Shown: in pieces, positions 1 through 8,954 of the stretch | How positions within the stretch are numbered: position 1 is the first letter of the stretch | Layout: every line of letters begins with the position of its first letter | Origin: an uncultured Dorea sp. | GTDB lineage: Bacteria > Bacillota > Clostridia > Lachnospirales > Lachnospiraceae | DNA: 49,936 nucleotides | Direction of reading: 5' to 3' | Assembly: GCA_910579925.1 (NCBI GenBank) | Contig: CAJTVY010000025.1 | Span: 1-49,936, forward strand | Notes under the pieces: model-generated | Seen by the model: only the letters and a program-made list of their open reading frames with translations | Told to the model about the DNA's origin: nothing | The model's database searches: none | Program-made: the position numbers and the translations under genes

Positions 1-240
1 CCCCATGAATGGGGGCTAGGGGGTTGAAGTGTCGAAGACACTTTTTTATCTTATAGGAAAGACCTTGTCACGCTAATGCGTGAAAGTATCTTTCCTATAA
101 GATAAAAATAATATGCGCACTCGCACAAGAGGTAAAATATTGCTTCGCAATTGTGCTCGGCGCACAAAGTGTCCAGGCCCCTCATGAGTGAGGGGTTAGG
201 GGAGCTGAAGTGGGCCTGCCCACTTTGTTCCCTGGATACG
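1..240. other. Hairpin-rich non-coding region beside pyrG remnant
   Basis: No convincing gene lies here, but the stretch is dense in inverted repeats. Two similar modules occur. Module A (1-43) has CCCC/GGGG followed by AAGTGTC (27-33)/GACACTT (37-43). Module B (178-225) has CCCCTCA (178-184)/TGAGGGG (189-195) followed by AAGTGGGC (208-215)/GCCCACTT (218-225). Between the two stems, both modules carry a similar TAGGGG...TGAAGTG linker. A further compound stem lies between them: TGCGC (114-118)/GCGCA (160-164), GCACAA (123-128)/TTGTGC (151-156) and ATTGC (139-143)/GCAAT (147-151). ACAAAGTG (164-171) can pair with CACTTTGT (221-228). This could be a repeat family, a structured RNA or degenerate terminators; strand and function are unknown. 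Confidence 0.5.
43..108. repeat. 20-bp perfect inverted repeat with nested hairpin
   Basis: Positions 43-62 and 89-108 are exact reverse complements over 20 bp. The 26-nt loop contains a second hairpin, CACGC (69-73)/GCGTG (78-82). The arms begin with a run of T on one strand and end with a run of A, so it could act as a terminator in either direction. The stem is unusually long for an ordinary intrinsic terminator, so a small palindromic repeat element is an alternative. Confidence 0.7.
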
Positions 241-258
241 ATAAGAGACGGAGTCGTT

Positions 259-1429
259 TTAATATTCTTCCCGGTACTTGAGAGCCGCCTCAATGAATCC
301 CCGGAGAGCTTCATGCCGTTAGCGGCAAGTTTCTCACGGTAGTCATTGTTCACTTCATATCGGTGTCTGTGCCGTTCTTTGATCTCTGTGGTTCCGTACA
401 GTTGATAAGCCCTGGAATGTTCATCAAGAACACAGGGATAGGAGCCCAGACGCAGAGTTCCTCCGATATCCTCCACGCCGATCTGTTCAGGCATAATGTG
501 GATGACGGGATGGGTGTCCGAAACCGCCGGGAACAAGGATTCCGCTGACGTCTGCCATCAATTCGCCGATATTATCGGCAGTTATCGTCTCGGAATCAAT
601 CCATCTGATATCCACGGTTGCCCGGTTGAAGATACCGCCATGCTTTAATGCTTCTACCACACTGATATAAGCGTCATGGAGCTGGGTGTATTTGCCTACT
701 AAGGCTACCGTAATCTCGGTTTCCGGATGTTTCAGATAGTCCACCATCTCTGTCCAGTCGTAAAGATCCGGTTCGGGTCAGTTAAGGTGCAGACATTCGC
801 AGACAACACCGGCCAGATTCCCATCCCCTGAAGAGCTTTGACGCTTGCCTGGGTGGGCTTCGTCTTCATCTCCTGGGAGGCGCACAGATAGGGGATCAGC
901 GTTACATGGATCAGAATCACGTTCTCATGTCCCTTCTCATGCTGGAACTGGCGGATGGCCTCTAAGAAAGGCTGACTCTCGATATCGCCGACGGTCCCGC
1001 CAACCTCGATGATGGCAATCTCTGTATGTTCTGCGACTGGATTGCGGTAGAACCGGTTCTTGATCTCATTGGTGATATGGGGAATGACCTTGACGGTTCC
1101 CCCGCCGAAATCGCCTCTGCGCTTCTTCTGAAGAACGGACCAGTAAATCTTTCCGGTGGTTACGTTAGAATTCTTACTCAGGCTTTCGTCAATGAAACGC
1201 TCGTAATGTCCCCGATCCAGATCCGTCTCCCCGCCGTCATCGGTCACGAATACCCCGCCGTGCTGAACCGGTTTCATGGTTCCCGGGTCGATGTTAATAT
1301 AAGGATCGAATTTCTGCATGGTCACAGTATATCCGCGGGCTTTTAAAAGCCGCCCGAGAGATGCCGCCGCAATCCCTTTCCCAAGTCCCGAAACAACTCC
1401 GCCAGTAACAAATACATATTAACTGCCAT
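259..1429 (-). pseudogene. pyrG: CTP synthase remnant, multiply deleted and frameshifted
   Basis: An intact PyrG of about 535 residues converts UTP plus glutamine to CTP. Here a strong ribosome site (AGGAGGGTGTT) precedes ATG at 1429, but the reading frame is lost within the first few codons. Recognisable pieces then follow in order: QKFDPYINIDPG and the N-terminal synthase block in one frame (732-1325), PEPDLYDWTEMVDYL in another (around 770-730), HPVIHIMPEQIGVEDIGG in a third (from about 516), and the C-terminal FIEAALKYREEY ending at TAA (259-261). At least three internal segments are missing: after KALQGMGIWP, after ILVPGGFG (which removes the glutaminase catalytic GLCLGMQ), and after GMKLSG. 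Conserved residues have also drifted, for example HGGVFV for HGEVFV and DRGHYE for DLGHYE. It cannot make active enzyme, so a functional pyrG is expected elsewhere. Confidence 0.9.
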
Positions 1430-1466
1430 AACACCCTCCTGGTTGAATCTCAATTATGATAACGCA

Positions 1467-2960
1467 TTATACACCCTTCCCGTTGAAAAATACAGAGTTT
1501 TTTTCATACGTTGCCTCAAAAGTAGCCTGGATGGACAGTTTTTTGAACTGCTTCATATCTACGGAGCCGACCATAACGGAGGTATGGGCCTGGCAGCCCC
1601 TTAAATTGGGAAGCTGATCTAACGCGCGCTTGGCAGCCGGGTCTGTTGCGGCGCTGACAGACAGGGCAATCAGAACTTCATCCGTGTGAAGCCTGGGATT
1701 CTTACTGCCCTGGTACAGGGTCTTAAGCTTCTGAATAGGTTCGATGGCCTCGGGGGAGATGACATGGCGTCCGTGGTCAAGTCCGGCCAGTTCTTTCAGT
1801 GCGTTCAGAAGCAGAGCGGCAGAGGCGCCCAGAAGGTTGGAGGTCTTACCGGTAATAATGCGTCCGTCATGGAGCTGTAATGCCGCGGCGGGTTCGCCGG
1901 TTTCTTCGGCCCGCTTCTTGGCCGCATCTACAACCGGACGGTCGTGTACGGTGATTCCGGCCTGGTTCATGAGCATCTCAATCTTCCGTACCTCCACATC
2001 AGAACAGGAGCCGAAGAGAAGACGCTTTAAAGAGTCGTAATATCTTCGGATAATCTCCTGGCAGGAGGCCTCCCGGCAGACTTCATCGTCGCAGATACAG
2101 TTACCGGCCATATTCACCCCCATATCGGTGGGAGATTTATAGGGGCTTTCGCCATACATGCGCTGGAACATGGCTTTTAACACAGGGAAGATCTCTACAT
2201 CCCGGTTGTAGTTGACGGTAGTCTCTCCATAGGCTTCCAGATGAAAGGGGTCGATCATATTCACGTCATTGAGATCTGCGGTGGCGGCCTCATAGGCCAG
2301 ATTGACCGGATGTTTCAAAGGAATGTTCCAGATGGGAAATGTCTCGAATTTGGCATAGCCTGCAGAGATTCCCCTGCGGTGCTCCTGGTAAAGCTGTGAC
2401 AGGCAGACGGCCATCTTACCGCTTCCAGGCCCAGGCGCCGTCACTACCGCCAGAGGACGGGAAGTCTCGATATAGTCATTCTTGCCATATCCTTCGTCGC
2501 TGACGATATAGGGGACGTTGGAGGGATAACCAGGAATGACGTAGTGCCTGTACACCTTGATGCCAAGCTTTTCCAGACGGCTTTTGAAGAGGCTTGCGCT
2601 TTCCTGGCCGCTGTATCTGGTGATTACCACGCTGCCCACGTAAAACCCCTGTTCCTGGTATGCGTTCATCAGCCTGAGCACATCAGAATCATAGGTGATA
2701 CCAAGATCGCCTCTGACCTTGTTCTTCTCGATATCTTCTGCACTGATGGCGATGATAATCTCAGCCTGGTCGGATAGCTGTTTTAACATACGAAGCTTGC
2801 TGTCCGGCTGAAAACCCGGCAGAACCCTTGAGGCGTGGTAATCATCGAACAGCTTGCCGCCGAATTCCAGATACAGTTTCTGGCCAAACTGTTCAATGCG
2901 TTCCCGGATGTGGGCTGATTGTGTCTTGAGATACTTTTCATTATCAAATCCGATTTTCAT
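1467..2960 (-). CDS. DUF1846 (UPF0371) family protein
   Basis: This 497-residue protein has the full length of the DUF1846/UPF0371 family, which is widespread in Firmicutes and has no firmly assigned function. Visible features are the N-terminal MKIGFDNEKYLKTQSAHI block typical of the family, a glycine-rich loop PGPGSGKM at about residues 176-183 that resembles a nucleotide-binding loop, and a cysteine cluster CICDDEVCREASC near residues 290-300. No signal peptide or membrane segment is seen, so it is probably cytosolic. It is transcribed away from ftsH, and the two genes share an AT-rich divergent region. Family membership is confident; a role in nucleotide or metal chemistry would be inference. 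Confidence 0.85.
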   Translation of the reverse strand: MKIGFDNEKYLKTQSAHIRERIEQFGQKLYLEFGGKLFDDYHASRVLPGFQPDSKLRMLKQLSDQAEIIIAISAEDIEKNKVRGDLGITYDSDVLRLMNAYQEQGFYVGSVVITRYSGQESASLFKSRLEKLGIKVYRHYVIPGYPSNVPYIVSDEGYGKNDYIETSRPLAVVTAPGPGSGKMAVCLSQLYQEHRRGISAGYAKFETFPIWNIPLKHPVNLAYEAATADLNDVNMIDPFHLEAYGETTVNYNRDVEIFPVLKAMFQRMYGESPYKSPTDMGVNMAGNCICDDEVCREASCQEIIRRYYDSLKRLLFGSCSDVEVRKIEMLMNQAGITVHDRPVVDAAKKRAEETGEPAAALQLHDGRIITGKTSNLLGASAALLLNALKELAGLDHGRHVISPEAIEPIQKLKTLYQGSKNPRLHTDEVLIALSVSAATDPAAKRALDQLPNLRGCQAHTSVMVGSVDMKQFKKLSIQATFEATYEKNSVFFNGKGV

Positions 2961-3099
2961 ATATAACTCCCTTTGCTGTCATATTAATATAAGAAATGGC
3001 AGTTTTGATTTGATATTAACATAAATTAAAATGAAAAACAATTTAATTGTAAAAATTCCATAAAAAGCATTAAAAAATCAGTCACAGGCAATGTTTGTA

Positions 3100-3128
3100 T
3101 TGATTTCCAGTCGGGCTGTCCTTATAAT
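3100..3128 (+). promoter_or_regulatory. Sigma-A type promoter for ftsH
   Basis: TTGATT (3100-3105), a 17-bp spacer and TATAAT (3123-3128) lie just upstream of the AGGAGGAAG ribosome site of ftsH. The rest of the divergent region (2961-3099) is AT-rich and includes the palindrome ACAATTTAATTGT. Confidence 0.75.
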
Positions 3129-3153
3129 GAAAGGGTAATACAGGAGGAAGAAG

Positions 3154-5073
3154 ATGGACAACCAGAATAATAATAACCAGAACAACAGGAACCAGAATAA
3201 TAGAAATAATAAGCAGGGCTTATCCTTTATCATATTGGTGACGCTGGTTACATCAATTATGGTTATGGCTCTGTTCCAGTTTCAGGGAATGGGAGACGAT
3301 AATGAGATCAGTTATGATGAGTTCCTTGAGATGGTAGACGATAAGAAGGTAGAGGAAGTGGTGATCCACAGTACCCGGATCGTGATTACGGAAAAGAAGG
3401 AAAAGGGGCAGAAGATTGCCAGAGAATATTATACAGGGGTAGTTCGTGATGATTCACTTCCAGAGCGTCTTGACAAAGCAGGAGTGAAGTTCAGCCAGCA
3501 GATTCCGGATACCACTTCTGCCGTCGTGGCCCAGACGTTGCTTACGCTTTTGCCGATCGCAGTCCTGGTAGGCGTATTCGTCTGGATGACACGTAAGATG
3601 GCCAAGGGCGGCGGCATGATGGGAATCGGTAAGAGCAACGCTAAGATGTATGTGGAGAAGCAGACCGGCGTTACCTTCAAGAACGTGGCAGGTCAGGATG
3701 AAGCGAAGGAGTCTCTGCAGGAGGTCGTGGATTTCCTGCATAATCCGGGGAAATATACCAGCGTGGGCGCAAAGCTTCCCAAAGGCGCGCTTCTGGTAGG
3801 CCCTCCCGGAACCGGTAAGACGCTGCTTGCCAAGGCGGTTGCGGGAGAGGCGAAGGTGCCCTTCTTTTCTCTGAGTGGTTCCGCCTTTGTGGAGATGTAC
3901 GTGGGAGTGGGCGCTTCAAGGGTGCGCGACCTGTTCAAGCAGGCCCAGCAGATGGCTCCCTGTATCATATTTATTGATGAGATTGATGCCATCGGAAAGA
4001 GCCGTGACAATCAGTTGAACAGTAACGACGAGCGTGAGCAGACTCTGAACCAGCTTCTGGCAGAGATGGATGGATTTGAGAGTAACAAAGGCCTTGTCCT
4101 TCTGGCGGCGACCAACAGGCCGGAGATTCTGGATCCTGCGCTTCTTCGACCAGGACGTTTTGACCGGCGTATCATTGTTGAGAAGCCGGATCTTAAGGGC
4201 CGGGTGGATGTCCTCAAGGTACATTCCAAGGATGTGCGTATGGACGAGACGGTGGATCTTGAGGCCATTGCTCTTGCCACAAGCGGCGCAGTGGGATCGG
4301 ATCTGGCCAATATGATTAACGAGGCGGCCATCAACGCTGTTAAGAACGGAAGAAACGCCGTGTCGCAGACAGATCTGTTTGAGGCGGTAGAGGTGGTACT
4401 GGTAGGAAAAGAGAAGAAAGACCGTATTATGAGCCAGGAAGAAAGAAGGATTGTATCTTATCACGAGGTCGGCCACGCACTGGTGAGCGCTTTGCAAAAA
4501 GATGCGGAACCAGTACAGAAGATTACCATTGTGCCAAGAACCATGGGGGCTCTGGGGTATGTTATGCAGACTCCTGAGGAAGAGAAGTTCCTGAACACCA
4601 AGAAAGAACTGGATGCCATGCTGGTTGGACTGCTGGCAGGACGGGCGGCAGAAGAGATTGTGTTTGATACTGTTACCACTGGAGCGTCTAACGATATAGA
4701 GAAGGCTACCAAAGTGGCAAGATCTATGGTGACACAGTACGGTATGAGCGAAAAATTCGGGCTGATCGGCCTGGAATCCGTTCAGAATCGTTATCTGGAC
4801 GGAAGGGCGGTAGCAAACTGCGGACAGAAGACGGCTTCTGAGATTGATAAAGAAGTGATGAAACTTCTGAAAGAGTCCTATGAGGCGGCTAAGAAACTGC
4901 TTTCCGGTCATAGAAAAGCGCTGGATAAGATTGCGGCATTTCTGATTGAAAAGGAGACGATTACCGGAAAGGAATTCATGGAGATATTCCATGAAGTAGA
5001 AGGAATTGAGCCGGAAGAGAAGAAAGAGAAGACACAAGAGCGGATCGCAATGAATCCGGTAGAGACAGAATAA
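3154..5073 (+). CDS. ftsH: ATP-dependent zinc metalloprotease FtsH
   Basis: A membrane-anchored AAA+ protease that degrades unneeded or damaged membrane and regulatory proteins. The 639 residues show an unusual N-terminus that is almost entirely Asn/Gln/Arg (residues 1-20), a first membrane helix (about 23-43), an extracytoplasmic segment and a second helix (about 125-145). Next come the AAA domain with Walker A GPPGTGKT, Walker B CIIFIDEIDAIG and the second-region arginines (RPGRFDRR), then the zinc site HEVGH, where most relatives have HEAGH, and the distal Asp/Glu helix. The length matches the family. It has its own promoter. A hairpin (5079-5107) separates it from uvrC. Confidence 0.97.
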   Translation: MDNQNNNNQNNRNQNNRNNKQGLSFIILVTLVTSIMVMALFQFQGMGDDNEISYDEFLEMVDDKKVEEVVIHSTRIVITEKKEKGQKIAREYYTGVVRDDSLPERLDKAGVKFSQQIPDTTSAVVAQTLLTLLPIAVLVGVFVWMTRKMAKGGGMMGIGKSNAKMYVEKQTGVTFKNVAGQDEAKESLQEVVDFLHNPGKYTSVGAKLPKGALLVGPPGTGKTLLAKAVAGEAKVPFFSLSGSAFVEMYVGVGASRVRDLFKQAQQMAPCIIFIDEIDAIGKSRDNQLNSNDEREQTLNQLLAEMDGFESNKGLVLLAATNRPEILDPALLRPGRFDRRIIVEKPDLKGRVDVLKVHSKDVRMDETVDLEAIALATSGAVGSDLANMINEAAINAVKNGRNAVSQTDLFEAVEVVLVGKEKKDRIMSQEERRIVSYHEVGHALVSALQKDAEPVQKITIVPRTMGALGYVMQTPEEEKFLNTKKELDAMLVGLLAGRAAEEIVFDTVTTGASNDIEKATKVARSMVTQYGMSEKFGLIGLESVQNRYLDGRAVANCGQKTASEIDKEVMKLLKESYEAAKKLLSGHRKALDKIAAFLIEKETITGKEFMEIFHEVEGIEPEEKKEKTQERIAMNPVETE

Positions 5074-5078
5074 GACAA

Positions 5079-5107
5079 AAGCCCGGGAATCCAATATTTC
5101 CGGGCTT
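5079..5107 (+). terminator. Hairpin after ftsH
   Basis: AAGCCCGG (5079-5086) pairs with CCGGGCTT (5100-5107), followed by only a short T-rich stretch. It is a plausible but weak intrinsic terminator, so read-through into uvrC is possible. Confidence 0.55.
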
Positions 5108-5125
5108 TGATTATGAGGAGAAGCC

Positions 5126-6964
5126 ATGTTTGATATTCAGGAAGAATTAAAAAAACTGCCAGGCAGACCGGGAGTATATATTATGCATGATGAACGGGAT
5201 GATATCATTTATGTAGGAAAAGCAATCAGCCTGAAGAACCGTGTCCGTCAGTATTTTCAGAGCAGCCGCAATAAGGGAGCCAAGATTGAGCAGATGGTGA
5301 CCCATATCGTTCGGTTTGAGTATATCGTAACGGACTCGGAACTGGAAGCTTTAGTGCTGGAGTGTAATCTGATCAAAGAGCACAGACCGAAATACAACAC
5401 TATGCTTATGGATGATAAGAGTTATCCGTTTATCAAGGTGACGGTAGACGAGCCGTTCCCACGGGTCATGCTGGCGAGGAAGATGATCAAAGACAAGGCG
5501 AAATATTTCGGTCCTTACACCAGTGCGGGCGCAGTGAAGGACACCATTGAACTGATTCGGAAACTTTACCATATCCGAAGCTGTAACCGGAAGCTTCCTA
5601 AGGATATCGGGAAGGAAAGGCCCTGTCTGAATTATCATATTCATCAATGTAAGGCGCCTTGCCAGGGCTATATTTCCCAGGAAGATTACCGCCGTTCGAT
5701 CCAGGAAGTGGTTCATTTCCTGAATGGGAATTATGACGTGATCTTAAAGGAACTGGAGAAGGAGATGCAGAAGGCCGCAGAAGCCATGGAGTTTGAGAGA
5801 GCCATCGAATACCGGGAACTTCTTTCCAGCGTGCAGAAGATTGCCCAGAAGCAGAAGATTACGGATACGGCGGGAGAGGACAGGGATATTCTGGCTGTGG
5901 CCGTAGAAGAAGAGGATGCGGTCGTCCAGGTCTTTTTTATCCGGGGCGGCCGGCTGATCGGGCGGGATCATTTCTATCTTAAGATTACAAAGGATGAGGC
6001 GGACAGTGAGATCCTCTCAAGCTTTATTAAGCAGTTCTATGCGGGAACGCCCTATATCCCTGCCGAGTTAATGCTGCCGGAAGCCGTGGAAGATATGGAA
6101 CTGATAGAACAGTGGCTCTCAAAGCGTCGGGGACACCGGGTACGCCTGCGGGTTCCAAGGAAGGGGACCAAGGAGAAACTGGTGGAACTGGCAGGGAAGA
6201 ATGCGGCGCTGGTTCTGAGCACGGACAAGGAACGGTTAAAGCGTGAGGAAGGAAGGACGATTGGTGCGGTAAAGGAACTGGAGAAACTTCTGGGACTTTC
6301 GGGAATCGTGAGAATGGAGGCCTATGATATCTCCAATACCAGCGGTTTTGCATCCGTGGGTTCCATGGTGGTCTATGAGCGGGGAAAACCGAAACGCAAT
6401 GATTACCGGAAATTCAAGATCAAGGGAATCCAGGGGGCGGACGACTATGGGAGCATGGAGGAAGTGCTGACCCGTCGGTTTGAACATGGGATGAGGGAGC
6501 AGGAAGAAGGCAGGGATATGGGCGGATTTACCGCATTTCCGGATCTGATTCTTATGGATGGAGGAAAGGGCCAGGTGAACGTGGCGCTAAAAGTGCTGGA
6601 TTCGCTTCGTCTGCATATTCCGGTCTGCGGTATGGTCAAAGATGATAATCATCGTACCAGAGGGTTGTATTATCAGAACGTAGAGATCGCAATAGATAAG
6701 AATTCCGAGAGTTTCCGGCTGATTACCAGAATCCAGGATGAAGCCCACAGATTTGCAATAACCTTTCACCGGCAGCTTCGGGGAAAGAATCAGGTACATT
6801 CCATTCTGGACGATATTCCCGGGGTAGGGCCGGCAAGGAGAAAAGACCTTATGCGCTATTTTGAGAATCTGGATGCCATCAGAAACGCTACGGTAGAGCA
6901 GTTAAAAGAACTTCCGTCAATGAATGAAAAATCTGCACAGGATGTCTATGACTTTTTTCACTGA
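5126..6964 (+). CDS. uvrC: Excinuclease ABC subunit C
   Basis: UvrC makes the dual incisions in nucleotide excision repair after UvrAB damage recognition. The 612-residue protein has the expected order: an N-terminal GIY-YIG nuclease (GVYIMHDERDDIIYVGKA, about residues 15-33) for the 3' cut, a Cys-rich segment (CNRKLP...CLNYHIHQCKAPC), a UVR motif helix around 200-235 for UvrB contact, the RNase H-like C-terminal nuclease (YDISNTSG near 400 and LILMDGGKGQ near 473), and a helix-hairpin-helix DNA-binding tail (DDIPGVGPARRKDLM). The start follows a GAGGAGAAGCC ribosome site. It is followed closely by hprK and probably shares its transcript. Confidence 0.97.
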   Translation: MFDIQEELKKLPGRPGVYIMHDERDDIIYVGKAISLKNRVRQYFQSSRNKGAKIEQMVTHIVRFEYIVTDSELEALVLECNLIKEHRPKYNTMLMDDKSYPFIKVTVDEPFPRVMLARKMIKDKAKYFGPYTSAGAVKDTIELIRKLYHIRSCNRKLPKDIGKERPCLNYHIHQCKAPCQGYISQEDYRRSIQEVVHFLNGNYDVILKELEKEMQKAAEAMEFERAIEYRELLSSVQKIAQKQKITDTAGEDRDILAVAVEEEDAVVQVFFIRGGRLIGRDHFYLKITKDEADSEILSSFIKQFYAGTPYIPAELMLPEAVEDMELIEQWLSKRRGHRVRLRVPRKGTKEKLVELAGKNAALVLSTDKERLKREEGRTIGAVKELEKLLGLSGIVRMEAYDISNTSGFASVGSMVVYERGKPKRNDYRKFKIKGIQGADDYGSMEEVLTRRFEHGMREQEEGRDMGGFTAFPDLILMDGGKGQVNVALKVLDSLRLHIPVCGMVKDDNHRTRGLYYQNVEIAIDKNSESFRLITRIQDEAHRFAITFHRQLRGKNQVHSILDDIPGVGPARRKDLMRYFENLDAIRNATVEQLKELPSMNEKSAQDVYDFFH

Positions 6965-6998
6965 TGTGTTATAATCTTAACCAGGAAAGGAGAAGAGT

Positions 6999-7925
6999 AT
7001 GGCAGGCAGAGTAGAGTTAAAAAAAGTTGTGGAGAAGATGGATCTTAAGAATCTTACTCCCAATGTTGACGTAGGTGATAAGAACCTAGGGATTCCTGAT
7101 ATTAATCGTCCGGCGCTGCAGCTTACGGGATATTTTGAACATTTTGATTCTGACCGGGTACAGCTGATCGGTTACGTGGAATATACATTTCTGGAAAAGA
7201 TGGATGAGGATCATAAGCGGGAGATCTACACACAGTTATTGTCCTATCCGATTCCGTGTATTGTATTTTCAAGGAGTCTGAAACCAGAACAGATGCTGCT
7301 TGAGATGGCAGAGAAGGCGAATATCCCGGTATTTAGTACAGAGAAGAAGACCGCACAGTTTACGGCAGAAATCATCCGCTGGCTGAACGTAGAACTTGCA
7401 CCTTGTATTTCCATTCACGGAGTCCTGGTAGATGTTTATGGCGTAGGGGTGCTGATCATGGGCGAGAGTGGAATCGGAAAGAGCGAGGCCGCCCTGGAAC
7501 TGATTAAGAGGGGACACCGGCTGGTCAGTGACGATGTGGTGGAGATCCGAAAGGTCAGCGATGCAACGCTGGTAGGAACAGCGCCGGACATTACCAGGCA
7601 CTTCATCGAACTTCGGGGAATTGGAATCGTGGATGTCAAGACTCTGTACGGTGTACAGAGCGTGCGCGAGACACAGAACATAGATCTGGTCATTACGCTG
7701 GAAGACTGGGACAAGGATAAGAAGTACGACCGGCTGGGGATGGAGGAAGAATATACGGAATTTCTGGGTAATAAAGTGGTATGCCACCAGCTTCCGATCC
7801 GGCCCGGGCGGAATCTTGCAATCATTGTGGAGACGGCGGCGATTAATTACCGGCAGAAGAAGATGGGATATAATGCGGCCCAGGAACTTTATAAGAGGGT
7901 GCAGCAGAATCTGACGAAAAAATAG
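6999..7925 (+). CDS. hprK: HPr kinase/phosphorylase
   Basis: HprK phosphorylates Ser46 of the phosphotransferase protein HPr when glycolytic intermediates are plentiful, and removes the phosphate when they are scarce. This switches carbon catabolite control in Firmicutes. The 308-residue protein has the N-terminal HPr_kinase_N domain, the P-loop GESGIGKS at about residue 154, the following SDDVVEI segment, and the family signature ELRGIGIVDV, with the length expected. The start follows AAAGGAGAAG. It sits 34 nt after uvrC and 17 nt before a glucokinase gene, so sugar entry and carbon-control functions are adjacent. Confidence 0.96.
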   Translation: MAGRVELKKVVEKMDLKNLTPNVDVGDKNLGIPDINRPALQLTGYFEHFDSDRVQLIGYVEYTFLEKMDEDHKREIYTQLLSYPIPCIVFSRSLKPEQMLLEMAEKANIPVFSTEKKTAQFTAEIIRWLNVELAPCISIHGVLVDVYGVGVLIMGESGIGKSEAALELIKRGHRLVSDDVVEIRKVSDATLVGTAPDITRHFIELRGIGIVDVKTLYGVQSVRETQNIDLVITLEDWDKDKKYDRLGMEEEYTEFLGNKVVCHQLPIRPGRNLAIIVETAAINYRQKKMGYNAAQELYKRVQQNLTKK

Positions 7926-7942
7926 GAAGAGAGGACATAAGG

Positions 7943-8875
7943 ATGGAATATTGTTTTGGCGTTGATATCGGGGGAACAACGGTGAAGATCGGGCTCTTTC
8001 GGACAGACGGGGAACTGCTTGATAAGTGGGAGATCAAGACTCGTACCGAGAATAAAGGAGAAGCGATTCTTCCTGATGTGGCGGAAGCCCTGAAGAAGAA
8101 GATGGATGAGAAGGGACTTGCCGTTTCCCAGATTTCGGGAATCGGAATCGGAATTCCGGCGCCTGTGGATGAAGAAGGAGTTGTACAGAATACGGCGAAT
8201 CTCGGATGGGGCTACAAGGAAGTGAGCCGTGAGATGAAGGAACTGACGGGCATGAAGGTGGCGGCAGGTAATGATGCCAATGTAGCGGCTCTTGGAGAGA
8301 TGTGGCTGGGAGCTGGCAAAGGGAATAAGAATATGATTATGGTGACGCTGGGAACCGGTGTCGGCGGAGGTGTGATCGTGAACGGACAGCCGTTGACCGG
8401 GGCACATGGCGCAGGAGGAGAGATTGGCCATCTTTGTGTGAACTATGAAGAGACAGAGAAATGCGGCTGCGGAAATCAGGGATGTTTAGAGCAGTATGCG
8501 TCTGCAACCGGGATTGCACGTCTGGCAAAGAAGCGTCTGGCAAAGGATGATGCCCAGTCTCTTTTAAGAAGCACAGAAAAGATTGATGCAAAAGCAGTAT
8601 TTGACGCTTTGAAAGAAGGGGACAGACTGGCGGAAGAGATTGTGGAAGAGTTCGGTTCTTATCTGGGATATGCCATGGCGAACCTTGCGGCAGTGACGGA
8701 TCCGACTGTGATCGTAATCGGCGGCGGAGTGTCTAAGGCGGGCGATATCCTCCTTGGCTATATTGAAAAGTATTTTGCCCAAAAAGCTTTCTTTGCAAAT
8801 AAGGAGACGAAGTTTGTTCTGGCAGAATTAGGAAATGACGCTGGAATCTGTGGAGCGGCGAAACTGATTTTGTAA
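7943..8875 (+). CDS. glcK: ROK-family glucokinase
   Basis: A cytosolic kinase that phosphorylates glucose to glucose 6-phosphate with ATP. The 310 residues carry the N-terminal phosphate loop VDIGGTTVKIGLF, the sugar-contact segments NDANVAALGEMWLGAG and GTGVGGGVI, and the ROK zinc site E-I-G-H followed by CGCGNQGCLEQYAS. No N-terminal helix-turn-helix is present, so it is the enzyme branch of the ROK family rather than a repressor. It is the last gene of the uvrC-hprK-glcK run and ends just before a strong terminator. Glucose is the usual substrate for this subgroup, but other hexoses cannot be excluded. Confidence 0.9.
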   Translation: MEYCFGVDIGGTTVKIGLFRTDGELLDKWEIKTRTENKGEAILPDVAEALKKKMDEKGLAVSQISGIGIGIPAPVDEEGVVQNTANLGWGYKEVSREMKELTGMKVAAGNDANVAALGEMWLGAGKGNKNMIMVTLGTGVGGGVIVNGQPLTGAHGAGGEIGHLCVNYEETEKCGCGNQGCLEQYASATGIARLAKKRLAKDDAQSLLRSTEKIDAKAVFDALKEGDRLAEEIVEEFGSYLGYAMANLAAVTDPTVIVIGGGVSKAGDILLGYIEKYFAQKAFFANKETKFVLAELGNDAGICGAAKLIL

Positions 8876-8888
8876 AAGACCGTTTATA

Positions 8889-8928
8889 AAAACCAGCAGA
8901 GATCTTAATGATTCTCTGCTGGTTTTTT
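8889..8928. terminator. Bidirectional terminator between glcK and PBP gene
   Basis: AAAACCAGCAGAGA (8889-8902) and TCTCTGCTGGTTTT (8913-8926) form a perfect 14-bp stem with T-rich flanks on both strands. It serves the convergent glucokinase and penicillin-binding protein genes. Confidence 0.92.
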
Positions 8929-8954
8929 ATAGAAACAACATCCAGACTGTACGC

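Noticed and set aside
3916..5127. 403-codon antisense frame within ftsH
   Set aside because: Shadow of ftsH codon usage; no recognisable motif or initiation signal.
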